64,000 bases of DNA, taken from contig CM043868.1 in assembly GCA_023846275.1 (NCBI GenBank), positions 3,181,153-3,245,152 of the forward strand. Reading direction: 5' to 3'. The notes below the pieces were generated by a model that was given only the letters and a program-made list of their open reading frames with translations, was not told where the DNA came from and did not search any database. Source of the DNA: Vanilla planifolia (lineage: Eukaryota > Streptophyta > Magnoliopsida > Asparagales > Orchidaceae). How positions within the stretch are numbered: the stretch's first letter is position 1; every line of letters starts with the position of its first letter. A program made the translations under genes and the position numbers. Positions 22,835 through 33,049 of the stretch are shown here, in pieces.

Positions 22835-25575
22835 GTAATTACCAATGATTATTTTAATTGGTCATGGAGCTTACAGTTCATTTATATCCCATCATGCATA
22901 CATTAATTATTAAATTAAAATAAATGAGTAATATTTACTTGCAAGACTAATTGATGGGATCAAATTTTGAGTAGATAAATTCATTTAAGGAGAGAGAAAA
23001 AAATGAAAAGTAAATTTTTTTGTTTAATTTATTATTTTTCCATTTTTAAAATTAATATTATTTTGGGCATGGATTAATTGTGTGAACACCAAGTATTCAT
23101 TGATTATGTTGAGAAGAAAATCAATTGATAGTTCTAATTAAAGAAAAGGTAGTTTACTAAGGAAAACAAAGAGGATTCTCACTTATCTCTATACTAATGA
23201 TGCAAAAGCTATTATAAAGAGTACTTAAGGATTTTTTTATTGTGGTATCTATAATTAGAAGTTTGAAGGACTATAAGAGATGCCCATGATTTGTGAATAT
23301 CTACATGTCTTTCTAAAAGGGTTGCCACGTTTATCTCCTAATAGGGAGAAAATGATTTTATAAATTTAATGAAAATGATTTTTAGAAAATATTTGGACTA
23401 GTATATGTTAGTTTTTATTAATGATATACTTGCATATTCAAAGTCTCTAGAAGATCATATGAATCATTTGCCATTGTTTTGTAGATTTTGAGAGAATGTC
23501 AATTTTATGTAAATTTTTAAGTGTGGATTCTAGTTGTCATAAGGGATATTTTTTTTGGACATTTGATAAGTTCAACTAAGATTTTGTAGATCCTCAAAAG
23601 ATTATTATTATTATGGATTGAGGTTGACCTATTATTACTTTAAAATTTCATTAGTTTAGCCATATATTATAAGGAATTTGTGCAAGAGATTTCCAATATA
23701 ACATCAACATTGACTAGACTAACTCAGAAAGCCATGAAGTTTAAGTAAGGTATTGATTGTGAAATCAATTGCTTAAGGTAAAAATAGAAGCTAATGATAG
23801 CTCTACTTCTAGTGTTGGCAAAAGGATTTGAAGGATATCAAATCTTCAGTGATGCTTGCATACAAGGGTTCAAGAGTGTGCTTATATAGAATGATAGATC
23901 TATTTCTTACATTTGTAGGTAGCTAAAGACTTATAAGAAGAATTATCCAATGAAAGATCTATAGATGGCTACCATAGACTTTGCTCTAAAGACATGGAGA
24001 CATTACATGTACAAATTGAAATACAAAATATACATAGAACATCGAAGCTTGAAATACCTATTCACTCAAAAAGCATTTAATCTACGATAAACAATGTGGT
24101 TAGAATTTATCAAGAACTATAATCTAACTATTAATTATTATGCAAATAAGGGTAACATTGTTGTAGATGTTTTGAATAGGAAAGTTATTATGTATTCATT
24201 TATAATCTAGCCCAATTAAAAGCAAACTTCCTTTGAAAATGATAAGTCATAATTAAAAAGAGCTATACAAAGAAATGTGCATTTACTTTATGAGATTTTT
24301 GTAAGGTTAGATTAGTTTGAATCTATTAGAAAGGATCAACTTTAGCATGAGAATTTTAAAAAGTTGATCCAATAAGTAAGAGATGGATAAGAATTTAACT
24401 TTACTGTAAAAGAGCATGATGTGTTGAGTTTCCAAAGCTAGGGTGTACTCCTACACTGTAATAACTATTGCAATTATTATTTTTTAAAGATCATAATTCA
24501 AAGTATAATATCCATCTTAAAGGAAACAACATATATCAAGAACTAAGAAAAAGATATTAGTGGTTAGGTTTGAAAAGAGAAGTTATAGAATTGCTTAGGA
24601 ATTGCCTTATATGCCAATATGTTGAGGGTGAATAACAAAAACTTAATATATTATTTCAACTCTCATTGATTCCTGATTGGAAGTGAGAATGTGTGGCCAA
24701 GGATTTCATTGTTGGACTAGTCAAGGCACATGTAAAACAAGACTCAATATAGGTAGCTACAATAAGTTGATAAAATATTCATATTTTCTAGCAAAGGTAA
24801 TTTTTTCTATGAAAATAACTGGCTTAAATTTATGTTTAATAGATTTTAAGACTTCATAGGTAATTGGTTTTTATAGATATTCAAAGATTTCAATTCAGTT
24901 TTGGAAGAATATGCATAGAACTTTTGGCATCTACTAAGATTTGGTATAACCTTCTGCCCTCAAACTGATAGATAATTTAAAGGATTATTAAAATGCTTCA
25001 TGATATGTTAAGACTTTATGTGCTAGACTTTGGGCTATGATAAAGAGAGTGATTTGTTTTTAATAGAAATCACTTATAATAATAGTTTCTAAGCTAATAT
25101 TGGAATGGCTCCATATGAACCTCTTTATGGAAGAAATTATTAATTTCCTCTACGTTAGTTTGAGAGTAGGAACAACAATCGATTGGATTAGATTTTGTTA
25201 AGGAGACCACTCAAAAGAAAAAATTAATTAAAGAAAGGATGTAGATTGCACAATGTTTATAAAAAAAAAAATTTTGATGCAACATAAAAAATGTCAATTT
25301 TTATGAAGGTGAGATCATCTTCCTCAAGATTTTCCTCCACAATTGGTTAGAGTCTATAATATTTTTTACACTTCTTTAAAAAAGGATGTTATTGATTTTT
25401 CTCACATTATTTGATATGATGAAAAAGAGATTGAATTTAGCCTAATATCATATTAGGAATAGCCAATCAAATTTTTAACTAAGAAAGATAAAAGGCTTAG
25501 AAATAAAATTATTTTCTTGATAAAGGTGATTTGGAATGACCAAACTAAAAGAGAAGTGACATGGGAACTTAAAAT
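22835..25575 (+). pseudogene. pol remnant of gypsy element 2
   Basis: Protease: IILIGHGAYSSFISHH (about 22850-22900; relatives have LIDSGATHSFIS) and ILGMD (about 23060). RT: a CEYLHVFLKGLPRLSPNRE segment (about 23298-23350) is followed almost at once by LVFINDILAYSKSLEDH (about 23408-23460), so most of the fingers and palm is deleted. The catalytic FIDD is now FIND. RNase H runs about 23800-24180 and ends in NYYANKGNIVVDVLNRK. Integrase: YWWLG-like zinc-binding part and CLICQYVEGE (about 24540-24640), core start IPDWK.EC (about 24665), then MAPYEPLYGRNY (about 25107). The tail near 25485-25570 reads KDKRLRNKIIFLIKVIWND. Confidence 0.8.
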
Positions 25576-25599
25576 CGGCATGTTGTATTAGTACCTTTG

Positions 25600-26030
25600 G
25601 TCTAGCTAACATATTTTAAAATTTTAAGATAAAGTTTCTAAAATATGGTGAGATTTTAATATCTCGAATACTTATATATGAGAGAGGAGATAAATTTTTC
25701 TTTCTTATAGTTTTTTGTTGGATATATGTTTATACCATGTTCTACTAGAGAGTTTGTAAGAGATATGTTTATTTACTTGTAGTTGAGTTAGATAGTTGGG
25801 ATTCTTTATTAATTTATGTATTATGAGATAGCTTATGGTTGGTTATGAGATTGAGACATGAGTTCAACATTATTCTTACTTGGATGAGGCCCTCTTAATT
25901 GTATTTCTTTATATTAATAATCTTATGATTAATGTTTTATGTGTATTTCTTTGGTTGTGGTTTGAGCTAGGCATGATAGGGTTGGTAACAAACAATGGAA
26001 TTGGATTCACCAAACCAAGCAATTGAAGTC
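25600..26030 (+). repeat. Probable start of the 3' LTR of gypsy element 2
   Basis: Non-coding AT-rich sequence directly after the chromodomain-like end of pol. The expected 3' LTR should begin here. It is cut short by, or merges into, the inverted-duplication arm that starts at about 26030. Confidence 0.35.
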
Positions 26031-26639
26031 TTAGCTCTATAAAAATTCATTCTTATTACTAAGGAAACCTATTGATGAGCTTGTTACTTCTAGAGTGTTT
26101 ATTGATTTGTCTTAATTCATGATTGTTTAAACTCAAAGAGACTTGACTAATATTAGCCCATCAATATCATTTGAATATAAATGATTCCATTCCATCAAAT
26201 GCTTTCTTCATTGATTTAAGAAAAACCTTATTCAGCCTTGCAGAAGGGCTCCTTTTAAAAGGAAAGAAGATCAATAGGCTAGAAGTTACATCTGATAAGC
26301 ATGCTACATGCAAGGGGTATTTTTTTTATCTATTTTATTCTTGATCTTTTTGCTCTTTTTTCTCAATTTTTCTCATTAACTTTACTCAGTTCTTAACATA
26401 CTTTTTGATTCTTATATGCTCTTCCTTATATTTCAAATTGGGTGTCATGTGGTAATCTAGAGGTTTTCATGCTTCTTCAAGGCATTTAACCATCATAGCA
26501 CTTCAAGTCACCCCCTTGAGTCAACTTCTTCTTTCACTGTTATGTCATTCATAAACCTTACACCATGTTTTAGTTGAAATCAAGGGATGAATTAAAGGAC
26601 CCATTACCTCATGTCTTACCCATGGTTAATTCATCTACT

Positions 26640-27420
26640 TTCAAGTGACATGTGGCATTTGTTGAGGGCCTTAAGGATCAATCATCTACCACTGACTTGT
26701 CTCATACAATTACTTCTTTGTGTGCCATGTGACACTTGAGGAGGGTCTAGAAAGTACTTTCTCTTGATTCTTCTCTTACCTCCACCTTCATGATTATTAT
26801 CGATTAAGAGGGTTTAAAAAGTACTTCCTCTTGGTTCTTCTCTTACTTCTACTTTCATGATCATCATTAATTAGCTATTCTCAATTGTTGTACTCTCAAT
26901 TTGTCCTTGTGGTACTCATTGATCCATCTTCTTGAGTCATCTTGTACTTCCACCCTCTAGTCCTCTACAAAAGTTCCCTTGAGTATCATTTGGCACTTCG
27001 AGAGATTCTTAATGATTCAACAATTTGTTTCATTCTTTCTACTAATTTCTCCTTATTCCAATGCCACAAGTCACGCTCTGATGGGGCACGAGGATTCAAT
27101 GCCTTTCATCCATTGTACTCTTCCTTGAGTGCTATTAGCACCTGACGAGATCCTTGAGGATCCATCCTCTTGAGTCTTCTCTTGCCTCCATTATCAAGTT
27201 CTTCATTCATCTTCTCTTTGGTGCAATGAGGAACTCAAGAAGGGCACTGGTAATTAATCTTCCAAGACATGTCTTTTGTCATGTACCCTCAAGGATCCTT
27301 CTCATCTCTTTCTAACACCATAAGTTCCTTATTGATCTAACTTCTCTTAAGTGCTATTTGACATCCTCAAAGTTATTTTGGCTTTCAATTTAATGTCCAA
27401 CTAGAGTCCTTTATATCTCA
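26640..27420 (+). repeat. Degenerate tandem repeat (minisatellite-like)
   Basis: Imperfect units of roughly 60-100 bases recur around a core resembling ttgagtgccatttggcactt followed by gaggatccttgaggatccatc. One pair is closely adjacent: a stretch from about 26750 ending in tcttacctccaccttcatga, and another from about 26818 ending in tcttacttctactttcatga, offset by about 66 bases. There is no coding frame. Confidence 0.55.
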
Positions 27421-28200
27421 CTAATGAAGAACTTCTTCTTTGATGTTGCCTCATGGCGCAAAGCAAATTCAACATGATTTAGATAAAAACCTTGGAGAAT
27501 CCATTTGTTTTCTCATTCTTGCTGGCTCTTCAGCTCCTGCGTGAATGTGGCATGCTATGTTTTTTACTATGATCTTTGTCATTGAATCTTCTGCTTCATC
27601 TTGCACTCATCCGATTTACTAACAATACAAAAGTTGAACAAAACCCTCAATTTTCATTGAATAAATTCTTTAGAACTTTCTTATTTCATGCTCAACCAAT
27701 GCCAACTGCAATAAGTCCTAAAACCTCTGCAATGCATGACCTTATGCACCTTGATCTAGACTTGTCTCGACTATCTTTGACAATATTCCTTACACATCAT
27801 CCCAATCACCTTGAGGCATCCATGGGACTTATCTTTGTTTCGCAAAGGCTATAGTATGACTCTCAGCACCTTCTTTTCTCGAAGCCTATCCATTGAGAAA
27901 TCAAGCTAACCTCGAATACGCACTTCAAGACTATAATCATCTTGAGATTCCTTGAATATCTAAACCATCTCGACCTAAATCTTTTGGGTTCTATAAATAT
28001 TTTTCAAGTACATTTCAAGACCAAAACTCCAGAGCCAGCCATCTCTTGATTCAATGTTCCACGAAGACCATTATCCTCGAGATCAACTACCCTATCATGG
28101 TTGCTCCATGAAGGTCAGGTTCAAAACAATAGGCACTTCTTTGATAATTCAATAGCTCTAACTATACCTCTTCAACTTCAAACACATCGTTAGATACATC
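27420..28200. other. Left-arm sequence without recognised genes
   Basis: More base-balanced than the retroelement regions, with a 92-codon open frame on the plus strand (27576-27854). That frame has no recognisable domain and is not conserved in the right arm, so I do not call it a gene. Confidence 0.35.
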
Positions 28201-28570
28201 ACATCAAGTATGACCTCCACGTCACGCAATGCTCTCCAACATTCTAGGAGAAGAGGTCTTCAATTTCTTGGCAACTTGCTCTTTATTCTCAATGTTGGAC
28301 CACGTCTCTCCTATGTAGTTTAACAAGCTTCATGAAACAAATGTCGTGGAATAGGCGTGGTGGAAGAGCCTCAGCCTTATACAATTTTTTTTGTGGGTCG
28401 TTCAACCTCTACATTTAGCATGTTGCGATGCCCTCAGCCGCAGGGGGGCAAATCGCCACCAGTTCAGCAGGAAGATAACCACCACTCGACAATTATAATT
28501 GACTTCCAGGTATTGTTCCACATGGAGTGTGGCATCATCACCTTGAAGCTTCGTAATCATTAATGTTTTC
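28200..28570 (+). other. Unidentified exon-like segment, conserved in both arms (left copy)
   Basis: This segment matches 56770-57110 on the minus strand with conserved stretches such as caagcttcatgaaaca, ggtggaagagcctc and ataattgacttccag|gtattgtt. The last resembles an exon end with a GT donor. The longest frame (28357-28563) and the right-arm frame (56788-57138) share elements such as IIIDFQVL, but indels between the copies shift frame, and no domain is recognised. It may be an exon of a gene fragment copied with the locus, an upstream transcribed exon, or non-coding. Confidence 0.35.
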
Positions 28571-29401
28571 AACTGTTAAGGGATGCTTGCGGCACTATCT
28601 CAATTATCTAATAATCAGATCTAGTTTTTTATCATATGTGCTCTAAGTCTGTCTCGCAAATTCTTCATCAACACAGAAGCTGGAGTAGGTGTAGATTAGG
28701 TCATCGAAAAATGATTTCAGGAATAGTTAAGAAAGTCTTGATTCAATCTAATCTCACATCACTACTTGTGCTCCCCAACATCACTACTTGTGCTCCGCAG
28801 TTACTTTAAAAACTTGTGAAGTTGTACTTTATCCCTCTTGTGGGAATAGAAAACCAAATTTTTGGTGAGCTTAGCGTCTTTTGATAAGTAAAGCCATGTG
28901 GGTTATGTTTAAATCATTAGTTTGGGTACAAAGAAAAAGTTTTATAGGAACAGGATGTAGAAGCATGCAGATTTAACGTCTAACCTTCTCTCTAGTTGTA
29001 TTCTATTGCAGCCTGGCTAACATGTGCCTTCTTTTCGTTGTCTCCTACTACTTTTTATGAACTAAGGATTTCTTTTATACGCGTAGCGTAACGTCATATC
29101 GTTTTAAGTCACAATTGTTAATTGGGCGGTGGAGAAAGACTTGTTGAGCATGGGTTTATTGTCTCAGAGCATGCAGTTCTTGGTTTTCGCTGTACTAAAT
29201 TTGTTGATGCTGCTTTTTTGAAATCGAGCCTCTGTTTTCGTTGTACTTTTGTTGCCTTGTAAAAAAAAAAAAATACGTTGCTGATTTTGTGGTGGGGACA
29301 TGGTAACTCAGTGGAATGCTACATATAGGTGTTACTCATCTCGACCCAAGCACCCAAAGATATCTCTTAGGCCATAAAATTTGAGTGACGAAGAGGAAAG
29401 G
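28570..29401 (+). promoter_or_regulatory. Promoter and 5' flank of the WAT1-type gene
   Basis: This non-coding stretch is conserved with the inverted copy (about 55840-56760), including gattcaatctaatctcaca, ttgtgggaatagataacc-like sequence and gttgtattctattgcagcctggc. A TATA-like word, acatatag, at 29321-29328 lies about 75 bases before the ATG; the inactive copy has acaaatag there. A CG-rich ACGT-containing block, acgcgtagcgtaacgtcat at about 29078-29096, could bind bZIP factors and is altered in the right copy. Regulatory roles are inference. Confidence 0.4.
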
Positions 29402-31132
29402 ATGGGGAGAGAGTCTAGTAGGTCTAATAAGCTGAAGCTTTTCATGACAGTGCTTACGCTTCAGTTGTGCTATGCAGGATTCCACATTGTTTCAAGGGCT
29501 GCATTAAACATGGGTATCAGTAAAGTGGTGTTCCCTGTATATAGGAATACGATTGCTTTAATGTTGATGGCTCCCTTTGCTTATTTTCTTGAAAAGTAAG
29601 CTTTGCTACTGTGTTTTTTTTTTTTTCCTTTCAGGTCTATGGCTAGTATTTGTTTTTATGTCTCAAGGATTTAATCTGGCTTTTCTTCAGGAAGGATCGG
29701 CCACTTTTTACTTTCCCTCTTCTGATTCAGGTCTTTCTTCTTGCACTTTGTGGGTAAGCAATACAAGCATTTCGAGCATTTGGTATCCATGGATGTACTG
29801 TTTTGGTCCAACAATGAGTTAATGTGATCACATTACTGTTACACTTTCTGCAATATGTGGTCATCAATACAATGTTTTCATTCAAACTTGAATGAAAAGT
29901 ATATCGCTAGAATCGACCAAGTGAAAAAGTTTATTGTCTTCTAACTTGTTTCACTCTTAACGTCTTAGCATTACGACAAACCAAGGGTGTTACCTGCTTG
30001 GTTTGTACTACTTGTCTCCTACGTATGCTTCAGCAATACAGAATTCCACACCTGCAATCACCTTTGTTCTGGCTGTTGCAATGAGGTGATTTACCAAGAA
30101 TTGTAACCACACATTGTTTTGCTCCTTTGCTTACTTAGAATAATACTACACAGGCTGGAACAAGCGAACATCAAGAAGTGGTATGGAATAGCAAAGTTGT
30201 TGGGTACTGTTGTTAGCATTGGAGGAGCCACCATAATAACCCTCTACGGGGGTCCTATTCGATTTCAGCCAAACTTAACACGGGAAGCCACCCCCTTGTC
30301 GAGCCAGATACTGAATTGGGCCTTAGGCTGTGTTTACATCCTTGGCAATTGCCTTGCTTGGTCTGCTTGGATGGTTCTACAGGTGATAACTCTACTATAA
30401 CAAGCTAATATTAGGAGTTTGTGGGTTTTTTTTGTATTAAAGAAAATATTTCAAACACTTGCAATCAGGTACCAGTGCTCAAGAAGTACCCAGCCAGGTT
30501 ATCGTTAACTACGCTCACCTGCTTCTTTGGACTTCTCCAATTTCTGGCGATAGCAGCATTCACTGAAAAAGACATCGAGCGGTGGAAGGTTCATTCATGG
30601 GGAGAAATTCTCACTATCCTCTATGCTGTAACTCTCTACATGATTATTATACTTAAAAAATAAAATATATGAGTACAATGCTGTGATCGGTTGATATATA
30701 CAAGCTGGTTATTTACAGGGTGTAGTAGCTTCAGGGATTGCCTTCTCCCTTCAGCTTTGGTGCATTGATAGAGGAGGTCCTCTGTTTGTTGCTGTGTTCC
30801 AACCGGTGCAAACTCTCATGGTTGCCATCATGGCATCCATTATTCTTGGGGATCAACTCTACTCGGGAGGGTATGGAAAATGAACGAGTTAAACACTTGC
30901 TTTTGGCCAAATGGGAATTTTATCATAGACTCATGAAATTAATTATTCCGTTGATTATTGCAAATCTTGCAGGCTTATTGGATCTATCGTTATTACAGCA
31001 GGCCTTTACTCTGTTCTATGGGGGAAGAGCAAGGAGAAAAGAGAGGAGGGTCTTGAGAGGCAGGACACCACAAGCCCCCTTCGTGGATATGAAAACTCCC
31101 AGGAAGAAAATTTGTTGGCCGTGGATTTTTAA
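29402..31132 (+). CDS. WAT1-related (UMAMIT/EamA family) membrane transporter, complete, seven exons
   Basis: A plant drug/metabolite-transporter family member with ten predicted helices in two EamA repeats. Characterised relatives export auxin from the vacuole (WAT1) or move amino acids (UMAMITs); the substrate here is unknown. Exons are 29402-29595, 29691-29753, 29969-30085, 30154-30382, 30469-30627, 30719-30870 and 30973-31132. All junctions are GT..AG and the frame is continuous, giving 357 residues plus TAA, a normal family length. Landmarks are YAGFHIVSRAALNMGISK and VFPVYRNTIAL (exon 1), LLGLYYLSPTYASAIQNSTP (exon 3), KLLGTVVSIGGATIITLY and LGCVYILGNCLAWSAWMVL (exon 4), YPARLSLTTLTCFFG (exon 5), IWCIDRGGP-type LWCIDRGGPLFVAVFQPVQT (exon 6), and GLIGSIVITAGLYSVLWGKS (exon 7). 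It is closer to WAT1 than to other subgroups as far as I can judge. An inactive inverted copy lies at 54700-55842. Confidence 0.93.
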
Positions 31133-31256
31133 GTGTTTGATTTGAGAATAGCTGGGAACCACTTTTTAAAATTGTCATTTGATCACAAAAAACTGCTTCT
31201 AGATGCGATTAAAGTTTAAAACATATAGTATCGAACATAATGGTGTTAAAATCTGC

Positions 31257-31262
31257 AATAAA
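31257..31262 (+). terminator. Candidate polyadenylation signal of the WAT1-type gene
   Basis: AATAAA lies 125 bases after the stop codon, a usual distance for a plant 3' UTR. Plant signals are loose, so this is only a candidate. Confidence 0.4.
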
Positions 31263-31399
31263 AATATTAAGAATTTTTAGATAATACTAATACTTTGTAT
31301 GGATTAATATTGACATTTAGATGTTTACATTATCTAAATCATATTTAATGAATCAAATCTAGATAACACTTAACTGAATAGCCTAAAGTATAAAGTAGC

Positions 31400-31767
31400 T
31401 AAAATTTATTCTAGTTGTGGAGTCAAGGATTTGATGTGAGCAGAGGTGACGATGTTTTCTAAATTTGGTGCAGGCAAGAAGGCATTTCTAGTGAGATTTT
31501 GAAGAGAGGGAAAAGAATTGATAGGATCAAGCTAGTTAACTTTAGGTAGGTTCATTGGGTGAGAGTCAAACTATTTGAAATTATTTGTATTTTTTGTATA
31601 CTATTTATTTTCTATTATTTTCTGGCATATTTTTAGTTGTGCATGATTTATATTGCTATTTGGGTGTGAATTGAAAAAGAGAGAAAAAAAAGATTTAATT
31701 TTTTTTTTTGTAAAAAATATAAAAATCTTAATGCACCTTTCTTGGTTTGTCAAGTGAACCCAACATT
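31400..31767 (+). repeat. Copia-type LTR end (copia remnant A)
   Basis: The sequence has the form of the U5 end of a plant copia LTR: a GGTAGGTTCATTGGGTGAGAG-like region, caaactatttgaaattatttgt, then a T-rich tract and cacctttcttgg before the primer site. It closely resembles the block at 51770-52240 (…caaactacttgaaaatattcgtg…). It begins where homology between the inverted arms ends. Confidence 0.6.
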
Positions 31768-31779
31768 TGGTATTAGAGT
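31768..31779 (+). other. Primer-binding site of copia remnant A
   Basis: TGGTATTAGAGT matches the initiator tRNA-Met primer complement TGGTATCAGAGC except for two or three positions and directly follows the LTR end. Confidence 0.6.
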
Positions 31780-31789
31780 CTCATGCTCA

Positions 31790-32900
31790 TCTAGTATCAT
31801 TGTGACTTACATCCCAAAGAAGGCCTTTTAGTGACAAACACCATCCTTGAGGGATTGTGTTCTCATTTGATTTCCAAATCTCGATTTTTGTTGTTTCATG
31901 AAATTGTTCTTAAAATTATGGAAAGTCCTCCATTATTTGTTGTTGGAAAGATTTTAATGCATGAAAAAATGATTTCAAAATTCTGAACAAAATTCAAATC
32001 CTCATTTTATGTATTTGAAAATTACATGAGGTACGTATTTGTATCATGTTTGATTTTGATGAAACTTTGTTGAGTTTAGCACAATTGTCAAAGTTTTGAA
32101 CATCTTATATTGTGCTTTATATAAAAATAATTGTACGCAAATTTTTGTGTTAACTACTTCCTAAGATGTTATGCATAATTAAAAAAGTTATATGGAGATA
32201 AGCCTTAATTAAATAAGAAAAAGAAGCAAAAGAGAATGTTGAAAAAGAATGAGAAAAAAAGGAGAAAAAAAAGTCTTACAAGCACCATAGAATCAACTAG
32301 TATTGATGAAGGTACACAAGATGATATTGATTCAAACAACATTATAAGTTTATCAAATACTTCATTTAAATGTGATTATTTTAACTCCATTAATAAGCTC
32401 ATTGATGAACATAGAAAATTAATTGAAGAATATGTTAATCTTAAAAAAATCAAATTGTATGCATGAGCATCATAGTATTGACTTAGAAAGTAATGTGAAT
32501 AACTTAGAAAAGAAAATGCAACTATTAGAGCCCCACCTCACTATTTACTTAATCATAATAAAAATAAGAGATTATGTGCATTTGCATCAATAGATGAGGA
32601 CACAAAAACCCTAAGTAAAAACATGACAGTGAGACAAAATCTAATCACAAACTATTTAACCACATAGATTAAATAAAATATTAATATAAATAAGTGATTC
32701 AACTATAGCATAAAACATCTAATCCAAAATAAATACTATACCAAGTTCATTAAATATTCACATAATAGGGAAACCCATCACTACATAAAAGACTAACTAT
32801 TATGCAAGATAATAAATAGTATTCTCATCCACAGCATCTAAGTCCATAACTCTAAGTGTAGTAGATATATTACTTATTATATAAATACTAATAAGACTTT
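31790..32900 (+). pseudogene. gag remnant of copia element A
   Basis: After the primer site, the 76-codon frame at 32236-32466 reads a lysine-rich run (KKNEKKRRKKS), an acidic serine-rich stretch, and then YFNSINKLIDEHRKLIEEYV. This is the layout of the C-terminal part of copia gag before its zinc knuckle. Nothing of pol is recognised before the (TA)n tract. Confidence 0.45.
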
Positions 32901-32925
32901 AAAGAGCTCAATAGATAAATTAATA

Positions 32926-33047
<122 letters not shown>

Positions 33048-33049
33048 AA

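Larger units (their letters stand above)
21570..25600 (+). mobile_element. Ty3/gypsy LTR retrotransposon 2 (decayed internal region)
   Basis: Domains in order on the plus strand are gag (CYFFGGSDHLVVKSFLRDM near 21838), a CCHC zinc knuckle, protease, reverse transcriptase with an internal deletion, RNase H, the zinc-binding integrase N-terminus, the integrase core, and a chromodomain-like end. The order and motifs are those of a Ty3/gypsy chromovirus, distinct in sequence from element 1. Stops occur every few tens of codons, many at positions where relatives carry Gln or Trp. The region after 25600 is probably its 3' LTR. Confidence 0.85.
26030..31390 (+). repeat. Left arm of a large inverted duplication
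   Basis: The plus strand here matches the minus strand of 54215-61130 in the same order. Matched blocks (left / right) are 26030-26690 / 61130-60530, 28200-28570 / 57110-56770, 28570-29400 / 56760-55840 (promoter), 29402-31132 / 55840-54700 (gene) and 31140-31390 / 54500-54215. Typical local matches are tttccttttaa, tgatattgat and ctcatcaat in the outer block, and nearly unbroken identity over WAT1 exon 5. Between 26690 and 28200 no clear match is seen in the right arm, which instead holds copia LTR sequence there. Confidence 0.8.

Noticed and set aside
27576-27854. 92-codon open frame upstream of the WAT1-type gene
   Set aside because: Not conserved in the inverted copy, no domain, and flanked by minisatellite-like sequence.
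30738-31145. 135-codon plus-strand frame through exons 6 and 7 and their intron
   Set aside because: It is out of phase with the transporter frame and reads through an intron; the spliced frame explains the sequence better.
30993-31178. 61-codon minus-strand frame over the last exon of the WAT1-type gene
   Set aside because: It is antisense to a confidently spliced exon and is a shadow frame.
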